Part shown: piece after piece, positions 22,281 through 30,460 of the stretch | Position numbering within the stretch: the first letter of the stretch is position 1 | How the letters are laid out: every line of letters starts with the position of its first letter | From: CAYZJR01 sp964503045 | Lineage (GTDB): Bacteria; Cyanobacteriota; Vampirovibrionia; Obscuribacterales; Obscuribacteraceae | Direction: 5' to 3' | DNA length: 64,000 nucleotides | Assembly (NCBI GenBank): GCA_964503045.1 | Contig: CAZCZI010000023.1 | Span: 1 to 64,000, forward strand | Program-made: the position numbers and the translations under genes | The notes under the pieces: generated by a model | Told to the model about the DNA's origin: nothing | Database searches by the model: none | Seen by the model: only the letters and a program-made list of their open reading frames with translations

Positions 22281-24644
22281 ATGCGCCCCCCAACAGCAAC
22301 CAAAAGACTGGGGATAGTCGTTTCAGGCACCGTGCAAGGTGTAGGATTTCGGCCGTTCGTGCACTCGCTTGCAAAATTGCATAAATTGACAGGCTTTGTG
22401 AGAAACAATGATGGAGCCGTTGAGATTGAGATTCAGGGAGACGAGTCCTCGTTGCAGCAATTTGCACGAGATCTAAAACTTAAAGCGCCTCCTCTCAGCA
22501 GCATTCTTCAAATCGAGACCATGGCTCTCGATGCCGTTTTGGAGGATGAATTCCGAATCAAAGAGAGTACATCCAGTCATTGTCACACCAAGTTGGTTTG
22601 CCCAGACAGCGCACTGTGCCCGCAATGCAAAGAAGAACTCTTTGATCCGGAAGACCGTCGATACCGCTATCCATTTATCAATTGCACAAACTGCGGCCCG
22701 CGTTTCACGATAATCACATCGCTGCCTTACGATCGCGCACAAACTACGATGCGACCTTTTGAAATGTGCAGTCAATGCAAGGACGAATACGACAACCCCA
22801 ACAGTCGCCGATTCCATGCGCAGCCCAATGCGTGCGCACTGTGCGGACCGTCACTACTTATGAAAACCATTGATGGTTCGTACGTTGGAGAAAATGCGCT
22901 TTCAAAAACAGTTTCTGCCTTAAGCGATGGAAAAATCGTAGCAATCAAAAGTCTCGGTGGATTTCATCTCGTCTGCGACGCGCAAAACTGCGGTGCAGTA
23001 AAACTCTTGCGCAAGAGGAAGCGCAGAGAGTTTAAACCATTTGCATTGATGATGAGAGACCTTGAGATGGTGCGTCAGCATTGCCTCGTTGATTCTGACG
23101 AAGAATTAGCCCTCTTAACCCCGGCGCATCCAATCGTACTTTTGAGGAGACATCCACTCTCCACTGTATCGGCGGAGGTCGCGCCCGGCAGCGACACGAT
23201 CGGAGTGATGTTGCCATATACACCCTTGCATCATTTGATTGCCAATGACATAGGAAAACCATTAGTTGCAACAAGCGGCAATCAGAGAGACGAACCAATT
23301 GCAATAGCAAATGAGGAGGCGCATACACGTTTAGCATCGCTTGCGGATGCCTGGCTCGAACACGATCGCGACATACACTTCAGATTTGACGATTCAATTG
23401 TTCAAATTATTGATGGAACAAAGTCAGTGATGCGAAGAGCGCGAGGTATGGCTCCGAGCCCAATCACTCTGCCATTTCAGACTCCACTGACTATTCTTGC
23501 TACTGGCGGTCAATTGAAAAACACATTTTGTCTTGTAAAAGACAATCTCGCGTACCTAAGCCCACACATAGGAAATTTAGACACTATTGAAACCGCGCAG
23601 CATTTTCAAGACACTCTGGCAAAATTTCAAAATCTGTTTCACATGACCCCTCAAGTCATTGCATGTGACATGCATCCGGACTATCAGTCCTCACGTATCG
23701 CAGAAGCAATCGCCAAGGCGCACGATCTACCGCTCTTCCACGTCCAACATCATCATGCACACACAGTCGCATGCATGATAGAACATGGACTAACCGACAC
23801 TGTCATTGGTGTCGTGTTCGATGGGCTCGGGTATGGCACCGATGACACGATTTGGGGTGGTGAATTTTTTCTAGCCAATCAAAAGACGTTTCAACGGTTG
23901 GCTCACTTCAAGCCCGTGCCTATGCCTGGTGGAGCCAATGCTGCACGCAACCCATGGCGCATGGCCTTAGGATATATCTTCGACGGTGCACAAGATGCGG
24001 CTGAGAAATTCGCTCCATTTGTCGGCGCGCTTGAAGGCAAGTACGGCAAATCAGTGGTTCACTCAATCGAAAGACAGATAAAGTCCGGAGTCAACACGCC
24101 TCTGACCTCCAGTTGCGGCCGGCTATTTGACGCCTGCTCAGCCATACTCGGCGTATGCGATCACAACGAATATGAGGGGCAAGCTGCTATTGAACTCGAA
24201 GTAAGAGCGCGAAGTCACGTAGAGAAAATCGGAGGCGATTTCGATCGAATTCCAACCTACCCATTCGAAATTGCAACCACCAATGAATCACAAGTAGTCG
24301 ACACCTTTCCTGTCCTCTACAATGCTTATGATGATTTGCTGGATGGCATCTCACAGGAAACAATCGCAGCCAAATTCCATGTAACTGTTGCTCAAATAGT
24401 GGCTCAGATCTGCCTGAGATTGCGCGAATACTCAGGGGTTGAGACAGTGTGTCTTACAGGCGGTGTTTTTCAAAACAAACTTCTGATGCAATCCACGAAA
24501 GTGCAATTAAGCAGGCATCAATTCAAAATTTACACACCACAGGAAATTCCATCGAATGACGGTGGAATCTCGTTGGGGCAAGCTGCTGTTGCAGCAGCCA
24601 ACCTTGCAACATCCGACTCAAATAGTATCGAGGAAGAAAACTGA
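22281..24644 (+). CDS. hypF: Carbamoyltransferase HypF
   Basis: Makes the cyanide ligands of the NiFe site from carbamoyl phosphate, handing the carbamoyl group to HypE. The 787-residue protein is full length. The N-terminal acylphosphatase domain (VQGVGFRPFV) is followed by two zinc-finger pairs (CPDSALCPQC with CTNCGP; CSQCKDEY with CALCGP), a YrdC-like domain and the C-terminal Kae1-like domain with HHAH and the FDGLGYGTD segment. The stop overlaps the hypC start (TGATG). Confidence 0.95.
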   Translation: MRPPTATKRLGIVVSGTVQGVGFRPFVHSLAKLHKLTGFVRNNDGAVEIEIQGDESSLQQFARDLKLKAPPLSSILQIETMALDAVLEDEFRIKESTSSHCHTKLVCPDSALCPQCKEELFDPEDRRYRYPFINCTNCGPRFTIITSLPYDRAQTTMRPFEMCSQCKDEYDNPNSRRFHAQPNACALCGPSLLMKTIDGSYVGENALSKTVSALSDGKIVAIKSLGGFHLVCDAQNCGAVKLLRKRKRREFKPFALMMRDLEMVRQHCLVDSDEELALLTPAHPIVLLRRHPLSTVSAEVAPGSDTIGVMLPYTPLHHLIANDIGKPLVATSGNQRDEPIAIANEEAHTRLASLADAWLEHDRDIHFRFDDSIVQIIDGTKSVMRRARGMAPSPITLPFQTPLTILATGGQLKNTFCLVKDNLAYLSPHIGNLDTIETAQHFQDTLAKFQNLFHMTPQVIACDMHPDYQSSRIAEAIAKAHDLPLFHVQHHHAHTVACMIEHGLTDTVIGVVFDGLGYGTDDTIWGGEFFLANQKTFQRLAHFKPVPMPGGANAARNPWRMALGYIFDGAQDAAEKFAPFVGALEGKYGKSVVHSIERQIKSGVNTPLTSSCGRLFDACSAILGVCDHNEYEGQAAIELEVRARSHVEKIGGDFDRIPTYPFEIATTNESQVVDTFPVLYNAYDDLLDGISQETIAAKFHVTVAQIVAQICLRLREYSGVETVCLTGGVFQNKLLMQSTKVQLSRHQFKIYTPQEIPSNDGGISLGQAAVAAANLATSDSNSIEEEN

Positions 24645-24904
24645 TGTGTCTTGCAATTCCCGGCCTAGTTGAAAGCGTCTTTGACAGCAATGGACTAAAG
24701 ATGGCAAGAGTCAATTTCGGTGGCATTCGGAAGAACACTTGCTTGCAGTACACACCGGAAGCTTGTGCCGGCAGCTATGTGTTGGTGCATGTTGGTTTTG
24801 CAATTAGCGTCATAGACGAGCAGGAGGCTAGCCGAACACTGAAGGCACTGCAGCTCGATTATTCTTCGGAGTTGGCTGAGTTTGAGGGCAAGCAAACACT
24901 ATGA
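24644..24904 (+). CDS. hypC: Hydrogenase maturation chaperone HypC (second copy)
   Basis: An 86-residue HypC with the essential N-terminal MCLAIPG. It is coupled to hypF upstream (one-base overlap) and to hypD downstream (ATGA overlap). The sequence differs clearly from the first HypC at 17823-18035 and has a longer acidic tail. One may serve the HypD complex and the other the large subunit, or there may be a second hydrogenase elsewhere in the genome. Confidence 0.92.
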   Translation: MCLAIPGLVESVFDSNGLKMARVNFGGIRKNTCLQYTPEACAGSYVLVHVGFAISVIDEQEASRTLKALQLDYSSELAEFEGKQTL

Positions 24905-26025
24905 AATACCTTGATGAATTTCGAGACTACACCTTGGCGCAGCGAATCTCCGAACAGATCAAAAAGGTCACTACCAGACCTTGGAACATAATGGAGGTGT
25001 GCGGCGGTCAAACGCACACAATTTTGAAGTATGGCATTGAAGACCTTTTGCCGAGAAACTTGGAGCTGCTGCACGGTCCTGGGTGCCCCGTATGCGTAAC
25101 ACCGGTTGAACTCATCGACAAGGCAATTGCAATTGCCTCATTCAAAGACACGATTCTATGTTCTTTCGGCGACATGCTTAGAGTTCCTGGAAGCAAGGGT
25201 GATTTGCTCGACGCTCGTGCCAATGGAGCTGATGTGCGAATTGTTTATTCGCCACTGGAGGCGCTCACATTGGCGCAAAAGCACACCGATCGTCGGGTGG
25301 TCTTCTTTGCGGTGGGTTTTGAAACCACTGCACCAGCAAATGCAATGGCGGTTTTTCAAGCAAAGAAAATGCACATCGACAATCTATTCATGTTGTGCTC
25401 CCACGTAACTGTACCGCCGGTAATGATGTCGCTTTTGGAGTCGCCATCAAATCTGGTGCATGCCTTCTTGGGGCCGGGCCACGTTTGCTCAATCACGGGA
25501 ACCGAGGAGTATGAAGCGATCTGCAAACAATACAATGTTCCAATTGTAATATCAGGCTTCGAGCCTACCGATATTTTAGAGGGCATCCTGCGATGCGTTA
25601 CTCAATTGGAGCATGGTGAAGCAAAGATCGAAAATCAATATTCTCGAGCAGTTCTTTCTTACGGAAATCGTGAAGCTCAAACGATACTGGGTGAGGTGTT
25701 TGATGTTTCGGATCGTCTATGGCGCGGATTAGGAGCGATTCCAAAGAGTGGGTACAAGCTCAGCGAAAAATACAAAGACTTTGACGCCGAGTTGGAATTC
25801 GAAGTGGAGCATGTAGTTGTTGAAGAGTCACCGGTATGCATCAGTGGGCAAATTCTCAGGGGCGTGAAAAAGCCGTCGCAATGCCCGGTATTTGGAACGG
25901 AGTGCACACCGGAGCATCCGCTTGGAGCCACAATGGTGTCATCGGAAGGCACCTGTGCTAACTATTACAGATTTAGAAAAGGCGAAGCAATTGACGTGGG
26001 GCTCGAAAAAGAAAATGTCATTTGA
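24901..26025 (+). CDS. hypD: Hydrogenase maturation protein HypD
   Basis: Iron-sulfur scaffold on which Fe(CN)2CO is assembled, 374 residues. Conserved segments are EVCGGQTH, the GPGCPVCVTP motif with two cysteines, GFETTAP and the C-terminal cysteines of the [4Fe-4S] cluster (CISGQ, QCPVFGTECTPEHPLGA). The last 11 bp overlap the hypE start. Confidence 0.95.
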   Translation: MKYLDEFRDYTLAQRISEQIKKVTTRPWNIMEVCGGQTHTILKYGIEDLLPRNLELLHGPGCPVCVTPVELIDKAIAIASFKDTILCSFGDMLRVPGSKGDLLDARANGADVRIVYSPLEALTLAQKHTDRRVVFFAVGFETTAPANAMAVFQAKKMHIDNLFMLCSHVTVPPVMMSLLESPSNLVHAFLGPGHVCSITGTEEYEAICKQYNVPIVISGFEPTDILEGILRCVTQLEHGEAKIENQYSRAVLSYGNREAQTILGEVFDVSDRLWRGLGAIPKSGYKLSEKYKDFDAELEFEVEHVVVEESPVCISGQILRGVKKPSQCPVFGTECTPEHPLGATMVSSEGTCANYYRFRKGEAIDVGLEKENVI

Positions 26026-27067
26026 ATCAAAGGGATTGTCATGCCCGCTGCCAAATTCTTCTTTTGCCAAGATTCGTCTGGGACACGGCAGCGGCGGCAA
26101 AATGTCGAGCGACTTAATTGAAGATGTCTTTCTGCCTCGTCTGAAGAGCTCGCAATTGCTTGAGCTCGATGACGCCGCATTGCTTAAAGTGGGCGGGCAA
26201 TGCTTGGCGATGACGACCGATTCATACGTGGTATCTCCAATATTTTTTCCGGGTGGCGACATTGGATCACTCGCCGTTCATGGCACTGTCAATGATCTCT
26301 CCATGCGGGGCGCTCGTCCACTGTTTATCTCAGCGGCATTCATTCTTGAAGAAGGTTTTCCGATTGAAGAACTGACTCGCATTGTGGATTCATTAGCAAG
26401 CGCTTGCGCAAAAGCCAATATCACTCTCGTCGCCGCCGATACGAAAGTAGTCGGCAAAGGCGCAGTCGACAAGATTTTTATCACTACGACCGGCATCGGC
26501 ATAGTCGAACAAATACCAGCACCAGCGGCAAACCGCGCAGAACCTGGCGACATCGTCATCGTCAGTGGCGACATCGGAAGACACGGTATGGCAATAATGA
26601 CAGCTCGAGAGGAGCTAGAGATTGAGACCGATTTGGTCAGTGACAGTGCACCATTGCATGATCTGGTAGAGAATATGCTTGGTGCAGGCTCAAACATTCA
26701 TTGTATGCGTGATATCACCCGCGGTGGACTAGCCAGCGTTCTCAACGAACTCGCGCACAGTTCGAACGTCGGTATAGATATACAAGAAGATCTGATTCCC
26801 GTTAATCCGCAAGTGAAAGCAATTTGTGAACTCCTGGGACTCGACCCCCTATACGTAGCATGCGAGGGGCGCCTTGTGGCTATTGCAGCTGAGCAAGATG
26901 TCGAATCCATTTTGAAAATCATGAACAAACACGAGCTAGGAAAAGATGCGCTCGCTATCGGAAAAATAACAGTCGAGCATCCACAACGAGTCGTGCTGCG
27001 TTCTACCGTCGGCGGCAATCGAATTCTAGATAAGCTCTCAGGCGAACAACTCCCGCGAATCTGTTGA
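26015..27067 (+). CDS. hypE: Hydrogenase maturation protein HypE
   Basis: Dehydrates the carbamoyl group on its own C-terminal cysteine to a thiocyanate. The ATG at 26015 inside the end of hypD gives 350 residues; the longer frame from 25892 is mostly hypD sequence read in another phase. LGHGSGGKMS near the start, the AIR-synthase-like nucleotide segments and the C-terminal PRIC with the catalytic cysteine are all present. Last gene of hypF-hypC-hypD-hypE. Confidence 0.93.
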   Translation: MSFESKGLSCPLPNSSFAKIRLGHGSGGKMSSDLIEDVFLPRLKSSQLLELDDAALLKVGGQCLAMTTDSYVVSPIFFPGGDIGSLAVHGTVNDLSMRGARPLFISAAFILEEGFPIEELTRIVDSLASACAKANITLVAADTKVVGKGAVDKIFITTTGIGIVEQIPAPAANRAEPGDIVIVSGDIGRHGMAIMTAREELEIETDLVSDSAPLHDLVENMLGAGSNIHCMRDITRGGLASVLNELAHSSNVGIDIQEDLIPVNPQVKAICELLGLDPLYVACEGRLVAIAAEQDVESILKIMNKHELGKDALAIGKITVEHPQRVVLRSTVGGNRILDKLSGEQLPRIC

Positions 27068-27076
27068 TCGATTCAG

Positions 27077-27361
27077 TCACTTAACGACAGTATCGGGCGC
27101 GCTCATCTCCGCAAGCGGGTAAACTTCATAACGCGCGAAATTATAGACTGGCGCCATCGCCAAGTATCTGTCCAACTCCTCATTGGTCTCAACATCATAA
27201 ATCCAAGCACCGCCGTGTTTTCCTACGATGTGATATCTCCTTTCTAGCTTTCCTGCCGAGAATAGCTTCTCGGCATACGCCGGCATGGACATAACAGACT
27301 TGACGGCCTCGGCTCCAATTAAAGATGGTTCCAGTGACCACAGGACAAGAAATTTTGACAT
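27077..27361 (-). CDS. Small alpha/beta-barrel-type protein (muconolactone isomerase-like fold)
   Basis: A 94-residue soluble protein from the ATG 27361, with AGAGGT ten bases upstream. The pattern of FLVLWSLE, AYAEKLFSAGKLERRY, GGAWIYDVET and NEELDRYLAMAPVY is that of dimeric ferredoxin-like proteins of the muconolactone isomerase / YciI type. No catalytic assignment is possible. It follows the cytochrome c gene on the same strand, 26 bp after it. Confidence 0.6.
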   Translation of the reverse strand: MSKFLVLWSLEPSLIGAEAVKSVMSMPAYAEKLFSAGKLERRYHIVGKHGGAWIYDVETNEELDRYLAMAPVYNFARYEVYPLAEMSAPDTVVK

Positions 27362-27387
27362 CGGTCGGACCTCTTGTGGACTAGTGG

Positions 27388-27891
27388 TCAAATCTTATTG
27401 CAGCCTGAGCTACCATCAAATGCTTGCTTAATCGGCTTTCTCTTGAGACTCTTGCAATACCTGTGCAGCGCTTCGAGAGTCTTCTTGTCTTTAACGAGAT
27501 TCTCGTAGTAGGGCATGTGTCCAGGCGGAGCACTCAGGTAGTCTTTGAAGATTCCAATATTAGCCACTTTCTTTGACTCAGCTACTGGACGGCTCGGCTT
27601 AATTGAGTTGCCGCCTTCTAAATGGCAGGTGGCGCAATACTGTTTGAATACGGCGGCTCCATCAACCACTCGTGCCTTCTTCTCGACCTTATCTTTAGTT
27701 GAGTTGGAGTTGGGCGACTGAGGGGTGCCGGAACCACCTTTGGATTTGGAATCACTGCTCGGCTTTTCGACTTTTGTGCTCGGATTAGCCTTATTGCCTG
27801 TTTTAGTCGGGTCGGCAGCACATGGCAACGTAACAATGGTGACGAGGCACCACAAGCCAAAAACGCTAAACCAAGGAGATTTTTGTTTCAT
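27388..27891 (-). CDS. Exported class I cytochrome c
   Basis: A 167-residue protein with an N-terminal signal peptide (~1-26), a Ser/Lys/Pro-rich linker (~28-75) and one haem domain with CATCH. A methionine in GHMPYY is the likely sixth ligand. The linker suggests a flexible tether in the periplasm. The promoter region is shared with the divergent gene at 28042 and holds a weaker box. A partner could be a terminal oxidase or the dihaem cytochrome at 51507. Confidence 0.85.
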   Translation of the reverse strand: MKQKSPWFSVFGLWCLVTIVTLPCAADPTKTGNKANPSTKVEKPSSDSKSKGGSGTPQSPNSNSTKDKVEKKARVVDGAAVFKQYCATCHLEGGNSIKPSRPVAESKKVANIGIFKDYLSAPPGHMPYYENLVKDKKTLEALHRYCKSLKRKPIKQAFDGSSGCNKI

Positions 27892-27977
27892 ACGATAGTT
27901 CCAAGAAGGTTAGTCAAATAAACCTGAAGTGCCCAGTTTACTCTGTTTGTGGGAATCGGTCCCATAGTTAATACGAA

Positions 27978-28021
27978 TCCATCTTCGGCATGATGCGCCA
28001 ATGACAACCAGCCGACATAAT
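27978..28021 (+). promoter_or_regulatory. Weak low-oxygen box (8/12) with good -10
   Basis: TCCATCTTCGGCATGA (27978-27993) and CATAAT (28016-28021) have centres exactly 33 bp apart, pointing toward the gene at 28042. The box alone would be unconvincing; the spacing supports it. Confidence 0.4.
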
Positions 28022-28041
28022 CAGGTCGAATTGAGGTGGAT

Positions 28042-28287
28042 ATGTCAATCAACATAGCAATCCTGGTTCTGTATTTCATCGCCATCATTTTAATAGTGGC
28101 GTTCCTCTCACTATATGATTTCTTGAACAAACCAAGGTTTCGATCATCTGAAAGCGACAGTACTGAAGCTGGGTACTTGGAAGATGGTATCGGCAATCCG
28201 CTGAGCGTCACACTCGACGATGAACTCGAAAGTTCTGAAATGCCGCATGTCGAAGCAATCGGCGGCACTCGGATGGGATCGCTGTAA
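28042..28287 (+). CDS. Single-pass membrane protein
   Basis: An 81-residue protein from the ATG 28042 (AGG five bases upstream). One hydrophobic helix lies at about residues 4-26, then a polar, acidic C-terminal domain with no recognised motif. Its stop faces the resolvase-like gene tail to tail across 23 bp. Topology resembles small regulatory subunits of membrane complexes, which is speculation. Confidence 0.6.
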   Translation: MSINIAILVLYFIAIILIVAFLSLYDFLNKPRFRSSESDSTEAGYLEDGIGNPLSVTLDDELESSEMPHVEAIGGTRMGSL

Positions 28288-28310
28288 GCGACAAACTTTT
28301 GATCGATCGT

Positions 28311-28880
28311 CTAACCATCAACCATAGCATTGAAACAATTCGGATCTTCTATGCGGTTGAGATATCTAATGAAGGACTCCTGCCCTGGTAGCGAGCCTGT
28401 GTCAATACCTTCCTGAATGCTAATAAGATGTTTTGTGCTATGGAAGAAATAGTGATGGAAGATTGGAAAGAGGTCGCGAGGTGGATCGTCTGGATGGTCA
28501 ATTATTCGATCTAGATCAGAAACGATCAGTCCGTCTGCCCCATCAATGGATTGAAGCGCATCATGTAGGGCGGTAGAGGGCTTTGATAAATCCCAATCAT
28601 AAACCGCAACAATGGAGTGACCATTCTTTTCGCAATAGTCCTCAATTTTACTTCTCTGAAGCTCGCGCATATCCGGTGAAGCCGATCGAATATATGCTAC
28701 GAGTCTCAGTCCTTTCTTTCCCTTGTGTCCAAGCTCATAGAGATGTGGTTTCGAAGGACACGGACCTTGACACTCACAATGCAGCCGATTTGCTTTCAAT
28801 CTATCGAGTTCCTGGCCATAATTCGGATGCGGAAATAGTTGCCAAAGCATCGTTAATAGTTTGCTTGAATGCTTGTTCAT
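28311..28880 (-). CDS. Resolvase-like protein, probably without recombinase activity
   Basis: A 189-residue protein with a perfect AGGAGG before the ATG. Residues ~58-185 look like the catalytic domain of a serine recombinase: YIRSASPDMRELQ, GLIVSDLDRI and ISIQEGIDTG correspond to the Y-x-R-V-S, LDRLGR and late-helix segments. By eye the nucleophile serine is Ala67 and the second arginine of the DRxxR motif is Asp128. There is no DNA-binding helix-turn-helix or long recombinase tail, and an N-terminal CECQGPC motif is added. It is more likely a domesticated sensor or binding protein than a mobile element. Confidence 0.55.
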   Translation of the reverse strand: MNKHSSKLLTMLWQLFPHPNYGQELDRLKANRLHCECQGPCPSKPHLYELGHKGKKGLRLVAYIRSASPDMRELQRSKIEDYCEKNGHSIVAVYDWDLSKPSTALHDALQSIDGADGLIVSDLDRIIDHPDDPPRDLFPIFHHYFFHSTKHLISIQEGIDTGSLPGQESFIRYLNRIEDPNCFNAMVDG

Positions 28881-29000
28881 TGCGCACCTCCTGGACGTCA
28901 GTGATTCTCGTCGGCATTCCGCTTCAGAATGTTTTTGATTGATTGTCCTTGATTACGTTTACAGGTCATGATTTCCAGGCCTCTTATCTAATAATGACCT

Positions 29001-29043
29001 CATAATGAATCCTTCGCATCGTACCGAAGAGGTATGCGATGCG
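29001..29043 (+). promoter_or_regulatory. Probable promoter and first leader hairpin of the Rieske gene
   Basis: CATAAT at 29001-29006 is a likely -10. About nine bases later CGCATCGTACC (29015-29025) can pair with GGTA (29031-29034) and CGATGCG (29037-29043), leaving a five-base loop and a two-base bulge. This puts a hairpin at or near the 5' end of the transcript. The 368-bp gap 28881-29248 otherwise holds the structured element below and a palindrome CATTC-N7-GAATG (28915-28931). Confidence 0.4.
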
Positions 29044-29063
29044 TGAGGAACGATTACAAAATA

Positions 29064-29201
29064 GTAACTACTGGTCGGTCTGGGTCGTTCCACCTATATT
29101 AGTTATTGAGCGAATGGGAGATGCAAACCCCCACCGTGAAAGATATCGAAACCACCTGAGCACACACAGGAGACCTCGGCTTACCGACAGGCTGAGGTCT
29201 C
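29064..29201 (+). ncRNA. Candidate structured leader RNA, copy B
   Basis: Related to 3916-4043. GTAACTACTG (29064-29073) is followed by GTCGGT (29074-29079). The hairpin GAGACCTCGGC (29170-29180) / GCTGAGGTCTC (29191-29201) has the loop TTACCGACAG. GTCGGT can form six pairs with ACCGAC in the loop (29183-29188), better than in copy A, which supports a conserved pseudoknot. The Rieske gene starts 48 bases later. Confidence 0.5.
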
Positions 29202-29248
29202 GTTGTAGGCCGATCACGTTGTCCCTTTCTCAAAGCGAGCATTGCGAC

Positions 29249-29575
29249 ATGAGTTACACAAAACTTGCATCAACTGAAGAAATCCCACCTGGAACAATGA
29301 AATCATTTGCCGTCAGCGGGCGAAAGATTCTCATTGCAAATTCTGAAGGCAAATTCTTTGCACTAGACGATAAATGCCCTCACCTTGGGAAACCCATGAG
29401 CAAAGGCACTCTCAACAAAACGTGCGTCACTTGTCCTTATCACGGTGCTCAGTTCGATCTAGTTTCAGGTGATAGCGTAAGAGAGGCAAACTTCCTCTTT
29501 TGGAAAATGCATTGTAACAACGCAAAAGTTTATGACCTTCAACTCGTCGACAATGACATTTTTGTCGCCGTGTAG
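29249..29575 (+). CDS. Rieske-type [2Fe-2S] ferredoxin
   Basis: A 108-residue soluble Rieske protein with the two cluster motifs CPHLG and CPYHG, separated as in the ferredoxins of dioxygenases and in NirD-like proteins. The ATG at 29249 begins MSYTKLAS; the in-frame extension upstream runs through the structured leader and is not coding. No membrane anchor. It may feed electrons to an oxygenase such as the diiron enzyme at 2987, or act in NO/nitrite chemistry; nothing nearby decides this. Confidence 0.9.
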   Translation: MSYTKLASTEEIPPGTMKSFAVSGRKILIANSEGKFFALDDKCPHLGKPMSKGTLNKTCVTCPYHGAQFDLVSGDSVREANFLFWKMHCNNAKVYDLQLVDNDIFVAV

Positions 29576-29589
29576 GCGCCTATAGAAGC

Positions 29590-30375
29590 TTACCTGCCGG
29601 GAAGAGCCTCGGCCATCCTGTGCTCTACAAGATATCTCCTAAAGCTCAACTTAAGCTCGCCTCGGTCGGGATCATTATTGACAATTTGAAAGGGCTTGAT
29701 GCGCTTCTCTGTGCAAATTTTTTTAGACCAGAAAATCGGCCGATTTTTCATGTCGTAGTCATTGATCACAAACGTGACCTGTATCAGACCTTCTCTTATT
29801 GGAGAATAAGTTGTGACAGTGTGCTCTTTGAAGACACTCAACAAATCTCCACTATTGCGATCTATCCTAGTCACGAACGATACGCAAGTGACAACCACTT
29901 TTGTATCAGTGCATTCGGTTGGAACAACACTTACCATTTCGTGTCGTTCAAGATAAGGACCTATTTCAATACTGCGAATGTATGGAACACCAGCGCAGTG
30001 CCAGAGGCGTCCAAATTTATCGGCTTGCATGCCAATAACGCTCTGCCGCTGAATTTTGAGCGTGACTGGTTCACCTAAGATATCGGTCTGCTGCTTGTAG
30101 TCATACACTTGAAGCACCATTTCAGAATTTGCTTGCCACGTTCCTGCAAGCCATTGAGGAACAAGCATCCAATTGTGTTTGCAACTCGGGTTGGCACCTG
30201 CTCCTTCTAATTCAGACGCGACCGGTCCGAGTGTGTACGTTGAGAGATCACATCCTGCAAACAGCGAACATGTTCTCGACGTGCTGGCTTCCGCACTCTG
30301 ATTGATCAGCATGACGGCCCCTGCGACAAGAGCTAGGCAAATCTGAATGAATCTCAGATGTATGTGAATCTTCAT
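29590..30375 (-). CDS. Secreted protein of unknown function
   Basis: A 261-residue protein with a signal peptide (~1-30, hydrophobic core LALVAGAVMLI, cleavage after a small residue). The mature part holds pairs of cysteines (CSLFAGC, CTDTKVVVTC) and many aromatic residues (LVPQWLAGTW), suggesting an extracytoplasmic beta-rich fold stabilised by disulfides. No family recognised. Convergent with the Rieske gene; 85 bp separate it from the TPR gene upstream on the same strand. Confidence 0.6.
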   Translation of the reverse strand: MKIHIHLRFIQICLALVAGAVMLINQSAEASTSRTCSLFAGCDLSTYTLGPVASELEGAGANPSCKHNWMLVPQWLAGTWQANSEMVLQVYDYKQQTDILGEPVTLKIQRQSVIGMQADKFGRLWHCAGVPYIRSIEIGPYLERHEMVSVVPTECTDTKVVVTCVSFVTRIDRNSGDLLSVFKEHTVTTYSPIREGLIQVTFVINDYDMKNRPIFWSKKICTEKRIKPFQIVNNDPDRGELKLSFRRYLVEHRMAEALPGR

Positions 30376-30460
30376 CGTATTCCCACTGTTTAGGAACGTC
30401 TACAGATTGACACACCAGGTTGCACTATTCATCGTCCGTGAGTATGAGTCCAACTAGCTC

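Noticed and set aside
28311..28880. Serine recombinase as evidence for a mobile element
   Set aside because: Catalytic residues look replaced, there is no DNA-binding part, and no repeats, transposase or phage genes lie nearby.
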